The notes under the pieces are model-generated. The model did not search any database and had not been told where the DNA came from. It saw only the letters and a list, made by a program, of their open reading frames with translations. This document shows positions 34,236 to 43,487 of a stretch of DNA of 64,000 nucleotides, in pieces. Position 1 is the first letter of the stretch; every line of letters begins with the position of its first letter. Location: positions 62,001-126,000 of the forward strand of contig JADJXQ010000004.1 of NCBI GenBank assembly GCA_016710335.1, written 5' to 3'. Position numbers and translations under genes: made by a program. Source of the DNA: Rhodospirillales bacterium (GTDB lineage Bacteria; Pseudomonadota; Alphaproteobacteria; Rhodospirillales; Defluviicoccaceae).

Positions 34236-36257
34236 ATGGCGGCCTTGGACCCCAGCCACGTCTACATTAACGACGCCCGAGCCGAGGTGCTGAAGGCGGC
34301 GGTGACCGCCGTGCGCGAAGGCCACGCGATCGTCATTATCACCGGAGCCGACGGGGCCGGCAAGACGACGCTGATGCAGGCGCTCGGCGCGTGGCTGAAG
34401 GGGGTCGACGACATCGTCCTCGCCTGTCGCGACCGGGTGCTGGCCTGCAGCAGCGGGACGACCCTTGAAGCCGCGACCGCCGTCTGCCGTCCACCGGCAC
34501 ATTTCGCCGCGGGCGCCGCCGCCCGTGGCCGGAGCGAGAACGGGCCTTTTACGCTCCTTCTGGTTGACGATGCCGACCGCCTTGATGCGCCCGTCCTTGC
34601 AGGGCTGAAGCGCTGGGTGGTGCAGGCGCGCGAGGACGGCGTCGCGATGGCGATGATCATGACCATCACAGACCGTGGCCGACGGGCGCGGCGGACCGAG
34701 GACGAACAAATCCGCGCCGGCGCCGACCGCGAAATCAAGCTGCCGTTGCTCGACGCGGGCGAGGTGCCCGCCTTCGTCTATCACGCGCTTCAAGCCAAAT
34801 GCGAACACGGGCTGGACTTGTTCAGCGACGCGGCGTTGGCGCGCATCTCTTTCTATGGCAACGGCAATCCGGGGCGCATTGCGCGCCTCTGCACCGGCGT
34901 TGTCGCCAAGGCCGAGCGCACCGGGACCCGCCCAATACCGCAGGAGTTGGTCAAGGATGTGGCATGGACCCTGTTCGTGCCGCCGCACTTGCGGAAACTG
35001 GCTGCCGGGCGGTCGCAGCCTGAATTCGATGGCTTGACGGCGACGGCCGACGACGATGACTCCCGCCTCGATTACTCGCTTGCGGATCCGGAACCAGAGC
35101 GACGACCGCACCGGGCTCCTCAGGAACAGCGGCCGCCTGTTATCCCGCAGCGCGACGGGGGCCCAGAGCCGCCGCGCCGCGCCGTGCCGGAGCGAACGTT
35201 CCCGCAGCCTCCTGCCGACGGCGACGCCGCCGCCGAGACTGCGCTGCGGCCGGCGCCCATTGTCATGGAGCCGCCTGCGGCCGCGGCGGCCGAAGCCGCG
35301 AAGCGCTCCGGCCCCGGCGCGGCGCGCACCGTGCTCGTCGTGCTGCTTGCCTTGCTGGTCGGCGGGGCCACCGGGTACGCTCTGGTCCGAACCGGACTGG
35401 TCAAGGCCGGCGGCCTCAATCGCGCTTGGCGTGCCGTCACCGTCGAAGGCGAAGCCGCCGTGTCTGCGGCCTCAGTGTGGATCGCCGACCTCAGCAGTGT
35501 CGTCACCGAGATCAGCGACAACGTCAACGAGGTCCTGCGCGAGGTCGGTCCGCTCGACGATGAGCGGTATGGTCGGGATCGGGTGGCCGCAAGCGATGCG
35601 GAAGGCGCCGCCGCAGGGGTTGATGCGCCGCCGCCGCAGTCCCCGCTGGCGGGCGCGGAACCCAGCCTCAAGCCGGCGGATCCCCCGGCGACGGAGATCC
35701 TCCAGGGCCCCCGGCCGGCACCACCAGCGGCGAGCGCTCCGCCGGCGGCCGAAATGTCGCGGAAGGATGCTTGGGATGGTGCGGTGGACGCCAGCACGGC
35801 GCCTTTACCGGAGTCTCCTCCTGAGGAATCCGCCGCCGCCGACGTTGCGCCGGCCCCGGCCGAACCCGCCGCAAATAGCCAAGCCCCGTCTGCGCAACAA
35901 CAACGGAAAAGCTCCATTGGCGCCATCGACGCGGCGCCGTTGCTGGCCCGCGGCGACCGGATGCTGGAGTTGGGCGACCTGGCTTCGGCGCGCCTCTTCT
36001 ACAAGGTGGTGGCCGAGCGCGACGACGGCCGCGCTGCGATGCTGATGGGCCTGACGTTCGACCCTGTCTACTTCCGGCAGCGGGGCATCAAGGGCATCCG
36101 ACCTGAACCGGAACAGGCCATCGCCTGGTACAGGCGCGCCATTGCGCTCGGATCCGCAGAGGCCGAGCAGCGCCAGCGGGTCCTGGTGTCGTGGCTGAAC
36201 TGGCGGGCCGAAACCGGCGATGCGGCGGCGGCGCGGACGCTGCAGAATCTGCCGTAG
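34236..36257 (+). CDS. GspA/ExeA-like ATPase with membrane helix and repeat-type C-terminal domain
   Basis: 673 aa. The N-terminal AAA domain has Walker A GADGAGKT (37-44) and Walker B LLLVDDAD (107-114) and resembles ExeA/GspA-type ATPases. A low-complexity Pro/Ala/Arg linker follows (about 270-355), one transmembrane helix (about 364-384, VLVVLLALLVGGATGYALV), another long Pro/Ala-rich stretch, and a C-terminal region (about 570-670) with helical SEL1/TPR-like repeats (LLARGDRMLELGDLASARLFY; EQAIAWYRRAIALGSAEA). The predicted topology is cytoplasmic ATPase and periplasmic repeat domain. I chose the ATG at 34236 because GAGAGG lies eight bases upstream; TTG at 34194 is an alternative. The role is unknown; no secretion genes are nearby. 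Confidence 0.72.
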   Translation: MAALDPSHVYINDARAEVLKAAVTAVREGHAIVIITGADGAGKTTLMQALGAWLKGVDDIVLACRDRVLACSSGTTLEAATAVCRPPAHFAAGAAARGRSENGPFTLLLVDDADRLDAPVLAGLKRWVVQAREDGVAMAMIMTITDRGRRARRTEDEQIRAGADREIKLPLLDAGEVPAFVYHALQAKCEHGLDLFSDAALARISFYGNGNPGRIARLCTGVVAKAERTGTRPIPQELVKDVAWTLFVPPHLRKLAAGRSQPEFDGLTATADDDDSRLDYSLADPEPERRPHRAPQEQRPPVIPQRDGGPEPPRRAVPERTFPQPPADGDAAAETALRPAPIVMEPPAAAAAEAAKRSGPGAARTVLVVLLALLVGGATGYALVRTGLVKAGGLNRAWRAVTVEGEAAVSAASVWIADLSSVVTEISDNVNEVLREVGPLDDERYGRDRVAASDAEGAAAGVDAPPPQSPLAGAEPSLKPADPPATEILQGPRPAPPAASAPPAAEMSRKDAWDGAVDASTAPLPESPPEESAAADVAPAPAEPAANSQAPSAQQQRKSSIGAIDAAPLLARGDRMLELGDLASARLFYKVVAERDDGRAAMLMGLTFDPVYFRQRGIKGIRPEPEQAIAWYRRAIALGSAEAEQRQRVLVSWLNWRAETGDAAAARTLQNLP

Positions 36258-36290
36258 TCGAAACCGCCGCGTCGCCCGCGCCTTCTCTCT

Positions 36291-37355
36291 TCACTGGCCG
36301 GCGCCGGCGGCGGGCGCCAGCGACGCCCCCGTCTCGCCGGCAGTCGCGTCCGGCGCGCCGGGCTGGCGATCGGCGGTGGGCTGGGAATCCAGCCATTCCT
36401 GCGCCGCGGCAAAGCGGGTCCAGCCCGCGACGTCGGCGGCGAGGTTGATTTCGCGCCACTTGGGGTGGCGGGCTTCGGACAGCAGATTGCCGAAATCGCC
36501 GAACAATGCTTCGACGAACCGCGCCGCCTGGCGGTAGCGCACCGATCCGGGCTCCCAATTGTAGACGGCGAGCACCGTGCCCACCGCGAACGTCTCGATC
36601 GCTTGCGGGTCATCGACGAGGCGCGGGTAGTCATCGTGATCGAGAGACGCCGGGGCGTACGTCGACAACAGCGCTGGCGCCATCGGCACGGACAACAGGT
36701 GAAGCCCGCCGGGATCGTCGATCTGCCGGAAGAAGGCGGCCGGCTTGCCGGTCACGTAGACGAGACCGGCGATTTCCCCTGCCTTCAGTTTGTCGAGCGC
36801 CACAACGTGGTCGAGCAGCAACGGCTGCACGGTGACGCCGAGGGTCTCGAAGGCGGCGGTCGCGGCCACCGCGGAGCCACTGCCTTCCGGCCCGATGCTC
36901 ACCGGTTGGCCGGCGAGATCCTGGAACGAGCGGATGTCGTCCCGCACGAGCAGGTGGAACTCCTCGTTGTGCAGCTTGGTGATGTAGCGAAGGCGCTGCG
37001 CCGTGGTGGTGTGGATGCGGTTGCGGGCCACGTAGTCGAGGGCGTCCTCCTGGATGATGCAAAGGTCGATGCCTTTGAGATAGAGGAGGTCGGTGATGTT
37101 CTGCACAGAGCCCTTGCCCACGATCGGCAGGATGCGGAGGTCGCCCCGCTGGTCGAGCACCGCTGCGAGGTCGCTGGCGATCCGTAGCGAGGTGCTGCCC
37201 CATTCCCCGGCGATGATGCGCACAACCCCCTCGTTGACCCGGGAGCGGGTCTGGTACACAAAGGCGTCAGCCTCGGTCTGTTGCGCTTCGACAGTGACCG
37301 CAACGCCGAGCCAGACGATCACCGCGAACACCGCTGCCTGAACAAATCGTTGCAC
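36291..37355 (-). CDS. TAXI-family TRAP transporter solute-binding protein, without membrane partner
   Basis: 354 aa. A signal peptide (about 1-24, ending VEA) precedes a periplasmic binding domain of the TAXI type: IAGEWGSTSLRIASDLA, GKGSVQNITDLLYLKGIDL, QEDALDY and SIGPEGSGSAVAATAAFETLG (given in part). TAXI proteins usually deliver organic acids such as glutamate to a fused DctQM permease; none is adjacent here, so it may serve a permease elsewhere or have another role. The C-terminal 60 residues (PTADRQPGAPDATAGETG and onwards) are low-complexity. It is convergent with the ATPase gene. Confidence 0.82.
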   Translation of the reverse strand: MQRFVQAAVFAVIVWLGVAVTVEAQQTEADAFVYQTRSRVNEGVVRIIAGEWGSTSLRIASDLAAVLDQRGDLRILPIVGKGSVQNITDLLYLKGIDLCIIQEDALDYVARNRIHTTTAQRLRYITKLHNEEFHLLVRDDIRSFQDLAGQPVSIGPEGSGSAVAATAAFETLGVTVQPLLLDHVVALDKLKAGEIAGLVYVTGKPAAFFRQIDDPGGLHLLSVPMAPALLSTYAPASLDHDDYPRLVDDPQAIETFAVGTVLAVYNWEPGSVRYRQAARFVEALFGDFGNLLSEARHPKWREINLAADVAGWTRFAAAQEWLDSQPTADRQPGAPDATAGETGASLAPAAGAGQ

Positions 37356-37554
37356 GCGGATACTCCTCGCTGATGAACGGCTGTCGTAACGGGGCGGACG
37401 AGCGCAGCCTAGACCTCCCGATATGCGGGAACAAGTCTAACTTCACGCTACCGCGTCCGCCGGCGTCGACCAGGCGGCAGAAGGCGTGGTAAGCTGAGGG
37501 CGAAAACGCGGGTCGAAGGGCCTGCGGCGGGCGCTATGGGCGGAATGGCGGCAG

Positions 37555-38277
37555 ATGGCTTCGCTCAAACCTTTCGGAGAATCGATCGCCTCTCTGGATG
37601 CCGTGCTGGCACCGATCAATCGCGCCGGCTGGCCGTTCATCGCCAGCTTCGCGGCGGCGACGGTTGTGCTGTGGTGGCTGGCGCCGCCGTTTGGGTGGAT
37701 CGGGGTCGTGCTCACGCTCTGGTGCACGTACTTCTTCCGGGATCCTTCGCGGGTGACCCCGAGCCGCCAGGGCCTGATCATCAGCCCGGCGGACGGGGTG
37801 GTGCAGGCCGTCCTGCCGGCGGTGCCGCCCCCGGAACTGGGTATGGGCAACGCCCCCCGCACCCGCATTTCGGTGTTCATGAATGTGTTCGACGTGCACG
37901 TGAACCGCATCCCCGTCGACGGCGTCGTGACGCGGACCGCTTACCGACCCGGCAAGTTTTTCAACGCGTCGCTCGACAAGGCGAGCGAGCACAACGAACG
38001 CCAGGGGTTGGTGGTGACCGCCGACGACGACGCGCAGGTGGCGTTCGTGCAGATCGCCGGGCTGATCGCGCGGCGCATCAAGTGCATGGTGCACGAGGGG
38101 CAGGTGGTTCGGGCTGGTGAGCGGTTCGGGCTGATCCGCTTCGGCAGCCGGGTCGATGTCTATCTGCCGGACGGCGTTGCGCCGCTGGCGGTGGTCGGTC
38201 AGCGCGCCGTCGCCGGTGAAACGGTGATCGCGGACCTTCGCGCCCAGGAAGCGGCACGCGAGGGGGAGCGCCGGTGA
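37555..38277 (+). CDS. psd: Phosphatidylserine decarboxylase, short type
   Basis: 240 aa. It makes phosphatidylethanolamine from phosphatidylserine at the inner membrane. One N-terminal hydrophobic region (about 30-60) is followed by SPADGVVQ, FMNVFDVHVNR and HNERQG. Self-cleavage should occur at Gly197-Ser198 in RFGSRVDVY, forming the pyruvoyl group from Ser198. The short length and FGSR site are typical of the alphaproteobacterial PSD type. Its TGA overlaps the pssA GTG start (38274-38277). Confidence 0.95.
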   Translation: MASLKPFGESIASLDAVLAPINRAGWPFIASFAAATVVLWWLAPPFGWIGVVLTLWCTYFFRDPSRVTPSRQGLIISPADGVVQAVLPAVPPPELGMGNAPRTRISVFMNVFDVHVNRIPVDGVVTRTAYRPGKFFNASLDKASEHNERQGLVVTADDDAQVAFVQIAGLIARRIKCMVHEGQVVRAGERFGLIRFGSRVDVYLPDGVAPLAVVGQRAVAGETVIADLRAQEAAREGERR

Positions 38278-39068
38278 TCGCGTCGTCCGATGAAACTGCT
38301 CAGCCGCCGCAACGCCGGCGGATCAAGGCTCTCCACATCAATCGCATGATCCCCAACGTGCTGACGTTGCTGGCGCTGGCGGCGGGCCTGTCCGGTATCC
38401 GCTTCGCGTTGCAGGAGCGGTGGGAGCTTGCCGTGTTCGCCATCGTCGTTGCCGGTGTCCTCGACGCCCTCGACGGCCGCATCGCCCGCATCCTCAAAGG
38501 CGCCACGCGATTCGGCGCCGAACTCGACTCCCTTTCGGACTTCCTGTGTTTTGGCGCGGCGCCGGCCCTGATCCTCTACGTCTGGACCTTGCAGGACGCC
38601 GGGCGCATTGGCTGGTCGTTGGTGCTGTTGTTCTGCATCTGCTGCGCACTCCGGCTGGCGCGCTTCAACACGGACCTGGACGCGCCGGAGCCCCCGGCAT
38701 GGCGGCGCAGCTACTTCACCGGCGTGCCGACGCCGGCCGGCGCCGGGCTGGCGTTGCTGCCGATGGTCATGTGGTTTCAGGGAGAAATAGACTTTTTTCG
38801 CCATCCCGCCGTCGCTGGCCTCTGCGTGGTCACCGCGGCGATCCTCGAGGTCAGCCGGGTGCGCACCTTTTCGTTCAAGAAGATCCGCGTGCCCACCAAC
38901 CGCGTGCTGCCGGTGATGCTCGCCGCCGGCCTCTATCTGGCGCTCCTGCTGAGCGCCCCGTGGACGACGCTGTCGCTCACCATGTTCGCCTACGTTGCCT
39001 CGATCCCGTTCAGCGTTCGCAGCTACGCCGCCCTCAGCCGCGCCCCCTCCGCCGAGGAGGGTGAATAG
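38274..39068 (+). CDS. pssA: CDP-diacylglycerol-serine O-phosphatidyltransferase PssA
   Basis: 264 aa membrane protein of the CDP-alcohol phosphatidyltransferase family. It makes phosphatidylserine, the substrate of psd. The metal-binding motif DGRIARILKGATRFGAELD (with a further D four residues on) is intact. Several membrane helices follow. Translation starts at GTG in a GTGA overlap with psd, so the two steps are made from one coupled message. Confidence 0.95.
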   Translation: MIASSDETAQPPQRRRIKALHINRMIPNVLTLLALAAGLSGIRFALQERWELAVFAIVVAGVLDALDGRIARILKGATRFGAELDSLSDFLCFGAAPALILYVWTLQDAGRIGWSLVLLFCICCALRLARFNTDLDAPEPPAWRRSYFTGVPTPAGAGLALLPMVMWFQGEIDFFRHPAVAGLCVVTAAILEVSRVRTFSFKKIRVPTNRVLPVMLAAGLYLALLLSAPWTTLSLTMFAYVASIPFSVRSYAALSRAPSAEEGE

Positions 39069-39075
39069 CAGACCG

Positions 39076-42000
39076 TTACTCCGCGGCCTGCGGTAACTCC
39101 TCCACGACCGACAGCTTGTGGGTGCGGCGGCGGCGGCGCCAGTCGCTGACGTTGGCTTTCAGCATCAGCGCCGCGGGGGTGAACACCAGGGTCAGGAGGG
39201 TCGAGAAGCCGAGGCCGAACACGATGGCCGTTGCAAGCTGCGACCACCACTGGGTCGCCGGCGCGCCGACCGAGACGTGGCGGGCGATGAAGTCGATGTT
39301 GACCCCGAACATCATCGGCAGCAGGCCGAGTATGGTGGTGATGGTGGTCAGCATCACCGGCCGAAGCCGCTGGGCGCCGGTCCGGAGAATGGCGTCCAGC
39401 GGGCTTGCCGCGGTCTTGACGAGGCGGTCGTAGGTGTCGATCAGCACGATATTGTTGTTGACGACGATGCCGGCCAGGGCGATGACGCCGATGCCGCCCA
39501 TGACGATGCCGAACGGCTGGACGGTGACCAGCAACCCGACGAACACGCCGATGGTCGACATCACGACTGCGGTCAAGATCAGCGCCGCCGAGTAGAAGCT
39601 GTTGAACTGCGTGACCAGGATCACAGCCATCAGGAAGATGGCGTAGGCGAACGCCTTCAGCAGAAACGCCTCGGCCTTGTTCTGCTCCTCGTCCTCGCCC
39701 TTGAAGCGGATACCGATGCGCCGATCGACGTCGGCGCCCGCCAGCCACGCCTGAATTTGCTTCACCTTGTCGTCGGCGAGCACGCCCTCTTCCACGTCGG
39801 CCTTGATGGTCATCACCCGGCGGCTGTCGGTGCGATAAACGGCGCCGACCTGCGGCTGTGGCTTCAACTGCACGAAGTTGCCGATGGGCACGGCGCCCGA
39901 AGGCGTGTTGAGGCGCATCTCGTCCAGCATGTCGATGGTGCGGTAGCGCTCCGGGTAGCGCACCCGGATGTCGATCTCGTCGTCCGAGTCGTCCGGGCGG
40001 TATTCGCCGGCCTTGATGCCGGTGGTGACCATCTGCACGGCGCGCCCCAGCGTCGCTACATCGACGCCGAACTTGGCGGCCTGGGCGCGGTCGATGACGA
40101 TCTCCCAGTCGATGCCGGGGAGCGGCCGGCTGTCCTCGATGTTGACCAGGCCGCCGATCTGCCGCAGCCCCGCCAGCACCTGCTCCACCGCCGGCGCCAA
40201 CAACTCCGGATGCCGGGACGAGAGTTCGATCTGGACCGGCTTGCCGATCGGCGGCCCGGCTTCCTCTTCGCGCGGATCGACGAACACCCCGGCGATCCCG
40301 GACGTGCGGTCCTTGACCTCTGCGAGGATCTCCTTCGCCGGGCGGCGGTGCTCCCAGTCGACGAGTTCCAGGGTGATGGTGCCGATGATGTCCTCGGCCT
40401 CCTCGCCCCGCTCGGGCGTGCCGGTGCGCGTGTAGACGGCTTCGAACTCGTCCATGCCGAGGATGCGCTGCTCCACGTCCCGCATCAGGGCGTCCTGCTC
40501 GAGGCTGGAGAGGTTGCCCCGTGCCCGAACCTGCAGCTTGACCACCTCCGGCTCGACGTCCGGGAAGAACTCGACGCCGCGGCCGAACGCAGCATAGGCG
40601 ACCTGGACGCCGACCAGGAGCACAACCGCAACCACCACTACCTTGCCCGGATGGCGGAGCGCCGCCTGCAGGAAGCGCACATAGCGGGCGGTCCAGCCGT
40701 GCAGGTGGCCGAGGTCGCCGCCTTCCGCGCCGGCGAGGCTCCGCATCGTCTCGGGATCGGCGGCGCCCGGCTTGCCGATGAAGGCGCCGAGGGTCGGCAC
40801 GAACACCAGCGCCATCAGGAGCGACGCGGAGAGGGTGGCAAGGAGGGTGATGGGCAGGAACTTCATGAACTCGCCAACCACGCCCGGCCAGAACAGCAGC
40901 GGCAAAAAAGCGGCCAACGTGGTCGCGGTCGAGGCGATGATCGGCCATGCCATGCGCTTGGCGGCGACCGCATAGGCCCGGCGGCGCGGCTCGCCCTCCA
41001 CCATCTTGCGGTCGGCAAGCTCGGTGACGACGATGGCGCCGTCGACCAGCATGCCGACGGCGAGGATCAGCGCGAACAGAACAACCATGTTGATGGTCAG
41101 CCCGAACCCCTGCAGCACCAGGATCCCGGCGAGAAACGATCCTGGAATGGCGACGCCGACGAGGGCCGCGGAGCGAACGCCGAGCGCCGCCACGATGACG
41201 ATCATCACCAGCAAAACCGCGAACAGCACGCTGTTCTGCAGGTCCGAGAGCATGGTGCGGATATCGCCGGACTTGTCCTGGATGAAGGCGACATGCACCG
41301 ACCGGCGCAGCGCCTCCGGCCACGCGCCGCTTTCTTCGGCAACCACGGCGCGGACCCGGTCGACCGTCTCGATCAGGTTTTCGCCGGTCCGTTTGGAGAC
41401 CTCGATGGCCAGCGCCGGCCGCCCGTCGACACGGGCGAAGCCCTGTGGGTCCTTGAAGGTGCGGCGGACCTCGGCGACGTCGAGCACGCGCACCACCGCG
41501 TCCCCTTCGACGCGGAGCGGCAGATCCGCGATGTCGCGGGCTTCTTCGAACAAGCCCGGCACCTTGACGCTGAACCGGCCGCGCCCGGTGTCCTGAGCGC
41601 CCGCGGCTACCAGGAGGTTGCTGCTCTGCACCAGGGCCAAGGCCTCGTCGGGGGACAGCCCGTAGCTTTCCACGACAACCGGATCGATCAGGACCTCGAC
41701 GAGTTCCTCGCGGTCGCCGGCGATCTCGGCGCTGAGCACACTGGTGACCGATTCGATCTCGTCCCGCAGGTCGCGGGCGAGGCGGAGCAGGGTGCGTTCC
41801 GGCACATCGCCGGACAGCATCACCACGACGACCGGGAACAGGCTGAAGTTGACTTCGCTGACGATGGGCTCGTCGGTTTCTTCCGGCAGTTCCGGCTTGG
41901 CCAAGTCGACCTTGTCGCGCACGTCCTGCAACGCGCTGTCGGCGTCGAAGCCGGCCTCGAACTCCAGCAGCACATAGGCGCCGCCCTCGTAGCCCTTGGA

Positions 42001-42243
42001 GCGCATCTCCTTGACGCCCTCGATGGCGCGCAACTCAACTTCCATCGGCCGGATCAACAGCCGTTCGGCGTCCTCCGGCGAAATGCCCTCGTGGGTCATC
42101 GAGACGTAAATGATCGGGATGTTGACGTCCGGCTCCGCCTCCTTGGGAATCTCGATGAAGGCGATGGCGCCGGCGATCAGCACCAGCACCAGGATCGAGA
42201 GGACGGTGCGCGAGCGGACGAGGGCGGTATCGATCAGGGGCAT
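39076..42243 (-). CDS. RND-family efflux pump permease
   Basis: 1055 aa, AcrB-like length. Twelve membrane helices are expected, with an early N-terminal helix (VLSILVLVLIAGAIAFIEIPKEAEPD, given in part) and the two large periplasmic loops. The proton-relay helix reads LVDGAIVVTE: the first Asp is present but the usual second Asp is Gly. The substrate is unknown. The ATG at 42243 overlaps the TGA of the adaptor gene by one base (TGATG), so the two are coupled. No outer-membrane factor gene is adjacent. An upstream extension to 42375 lies inside the adaptor gene and is not used. Confidence 0.93.
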   Translation of the reverse strand: MPLIDTALVRSRTVLSILVLVLIAGAIAFIEIPKEAEPDVNIPIIYVSMTHEGISPEDAERLLIRPMEVELRAIEGVKEMRSKGYEGGAYVLLEFEAGFDADSALQDVRDKVDLAKPELPEETDEPIVSEVNFSLFPVVVVMLSGDVPERTLLRLARDLRDEIESVTSVLSAEIAGDREELVEVLIDPVVVESYGLSPDEALALVQSSNLLVAAGAQDTGRGRFSVKVPGLFEEARDIADLPLRVEGDAVVRVLDVAEVRRTFKDPQGFARVDGRPALAIEVSKRTGENLIETVDRVRAVVAEESGAWPEALRRSVHVAFIQDKSGDIRTMLSDLQNSVLFAVLLVMIVIVAALGVRSAALVGVAIPGSFLAGILVLQGFGLTINMVVLFALILAVGMLVDGAIVVTELADRKMVEGEPRRRAYAVAAKRMAWPIIASTATTLAAFLPLLFWPGVVGEFMKFLPITLLATLSASLLMALVFVPTLGAFIGKPGAADPETMRSLAGAEGGDLGHLHGWTARYVRFLQAALRHPGKVVVVAVVLLVGVQVAYAAFGRGVEFFPDVEPEVVKLQVRARGNLSSLEQDALMRDVEQRILGMDEFEAVYTRTGTPERGEEAEDIIGTITLELVDWEHRRPAKEILAEVKDRTSGIAGVFVDPREEEAGPPIGKPVQIELSSRHPELLAPAVEQVLAGLRQIGGLVNIEDSRPLPGIDWEIVIDRAQAAKFGVDVATLGRAVQMVTTGIKAGEYRPDDSDDEIDIRVRYPERYRTIDMLDEMRLNTPSGAVPIGNFVQLKPQPQVGAVYRTDSRRVMTIKADVEEGVLADDKVKQIQAWLAGADVDRRIGIRFKGEDEEQNKAEAFLLKAFAYAIFLMAVILVTQFNSFYSAALILTAVVMSTIGVFVGLLVTVQPFGIVMGGIGVIALAGIVVNNNIVLIDTYDRLVKTAASPLDAILRTGAQRLRPVMLTTITTILGLLPMMFGVNIDFIARHVSVGAPATQWWSQLATAIVFGLGFSTLLTLVFTPAALMLKANVSDWRRRRRTHKLSVVEELPQAAE

Positions 42244-43352
42244 CAGGACGTGTCCCCTGCTACGGCGGCGCTGTTCGCGCCCGCTTCCTCGACCGGTCGC
42301 ACCCGCTGCCCGTCGCGGACGAACTCCTGGCCGACCGTGATCACCGTCACCCGCTCCGGCAGGCCGCCGACCCACATGCCGTTGGTCGTGTCGTCGATGA
42401 TCTGCACCGGACGGAAGGCAACCTCGCCGTCACCGTCGATGGTCTTGACGCCCAGTTCGCCGGCGTCGTTGAGGGTGAGAACCGCCGGCGAGACGAGATG
42501 CGCCGCAATCGGCCCCAACGGCAGCGACACTTCGGCGGTCAGTCCTTCAGGAATGGCGCCGTCCGGATTGTCGACGACGATCTCGACGCGGAAGGTGCGG
42601 GTCTCGCTCGACCCCATGCGCGCCAGATAGCGGACGGCGCCTGTGAGTTGCCGGCCGGTGACGAGGCGGATGTCGGCTTGGCTGCCGACGCTCACTCCGC
42701 CGACCATCCGCTCCGGCACCGCGACGACCACCTCGATTGGGTCGAGATCGACGACGGTCGCCACCGGATCATGGACCTCGACGACGTCCCCCACTTCGAC
42801 CGGCAGCGCGTCGACGACGCCCCGGAACGGCGCCCGCACTTCGATGCGCTCGATGTCGAGGCGCGTGGCGGCAAGCCTTGCCTCGGCGGCCTCGAGCGCC
42901 GCCCAGTCCTCGGCCTTGCGGACTTCGGACTGGAAGCCGGACTTGGAGAGTTGCTGCGTCGCCTCGAATTTCTGCTGCCATTGCTGGACCGCGGCCTCCG
43001 CCTCGCGGAGCCGGCTCTGGCGGTCCTCCATCGCGAGGCGGACGATCACGTCGCCCTCGTCGACCCACCGACCCTTTTCCGCGACCAGTTCGACGAGGCG
43101 GCCGCCGGTCTCGGCGCGCACCTCGACGGCGCGGCCCGCTTCCGTGCGGCCGAACAGGTTGAGGCGGCGGTCGTGGCTCGCGGCGTCCAGGGTTCGCACC
43201 TGCACCGACGGAAGCGACTCTGACGCCGCCGCGGCGTCGGCGGTCGCGCGCTCTGTTGGCGCTGGGTCGCCATCGTCGCCGATCAAGCCGGTCGCCAGCC
43301 ACAGGCCGACGGCGGCGACGATGCCGCCGGCTATCACGTAGGAGCGTTTCAT
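42243..43352 (-). CDS. RND efflux periplasmic adaptor (membrane fusion protein)
   Basis: 369 aa of the HlyD/AcrA family. It begins with one N-terminal membrane anchor or signal (MKRSYVIAGGIVAAVGLWLA). A lipoyl-like half-motif (VEVRAETGGRLVELVAEKGRWVDEGDVIVRL, given in part), a coiled-coil hairpin (about 105-165), the second lipoyl half (IEVRAPFRGVVDALPVEVGDVV, in part) and a beta-barrel follow. It bridges the RND permease to an outer-membrane channel encoded elsewhere. The ATG at 43352 is chosen over an earlier frame start at 43403. Confidence 0.92.
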   Translation of the reverse strand: MKRSYVIAGGIVAAVGLWLATGLIGDDGDPAPTERATADAAAASESLPSVQVRTLDAASHDRRLNLFGRTEAGRAVEVRAETGGRLVELVAEKGRWVDEGDVIVRLAMEDRQSRLREAEAAVQQWQQKFEATQQLSKSGFQSEVRKAEDWAALEAAEARLAATRLDIERIEVRAPFRGVVDALPVEVGDVVEVHDPVATVVDLDPIEVVVAVPERMVGGVSVGSQADIRLVTGRQLTGAVRYLARMGSSETRTFRVEIVVDNPDGAIPEGLTAEVSLPLGPIAAHLVSPAVLTLNDAGELGVKTIDGDGEVAFRPVQIIDDTTNGMWVGGLPERVTVITVGQEFVRDGQRVRPVEEAGANSAAVAGDTS

Positions 43353-43487
43353 CACAGGATAGACCTCGCATGTTCCTACGCAGCGGCAGCGCCGGTCGAT
43401 CACCGGGCGGAAGCCGGTCGTCGTGCGCAGGCCTGCGCGGCACCGGCGCCGGGTGCGTTGGCACCCTCAGTATCTATGCCACGGAGC

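Noticed and set aside
39118..42630. 1170-codon open frame on the plus strand opposite the RND genes
   Set aside because: It is antisense to clear RND and adaptor genes and has His/Asp/Arg-rich composition typical of GC-bias shadows.
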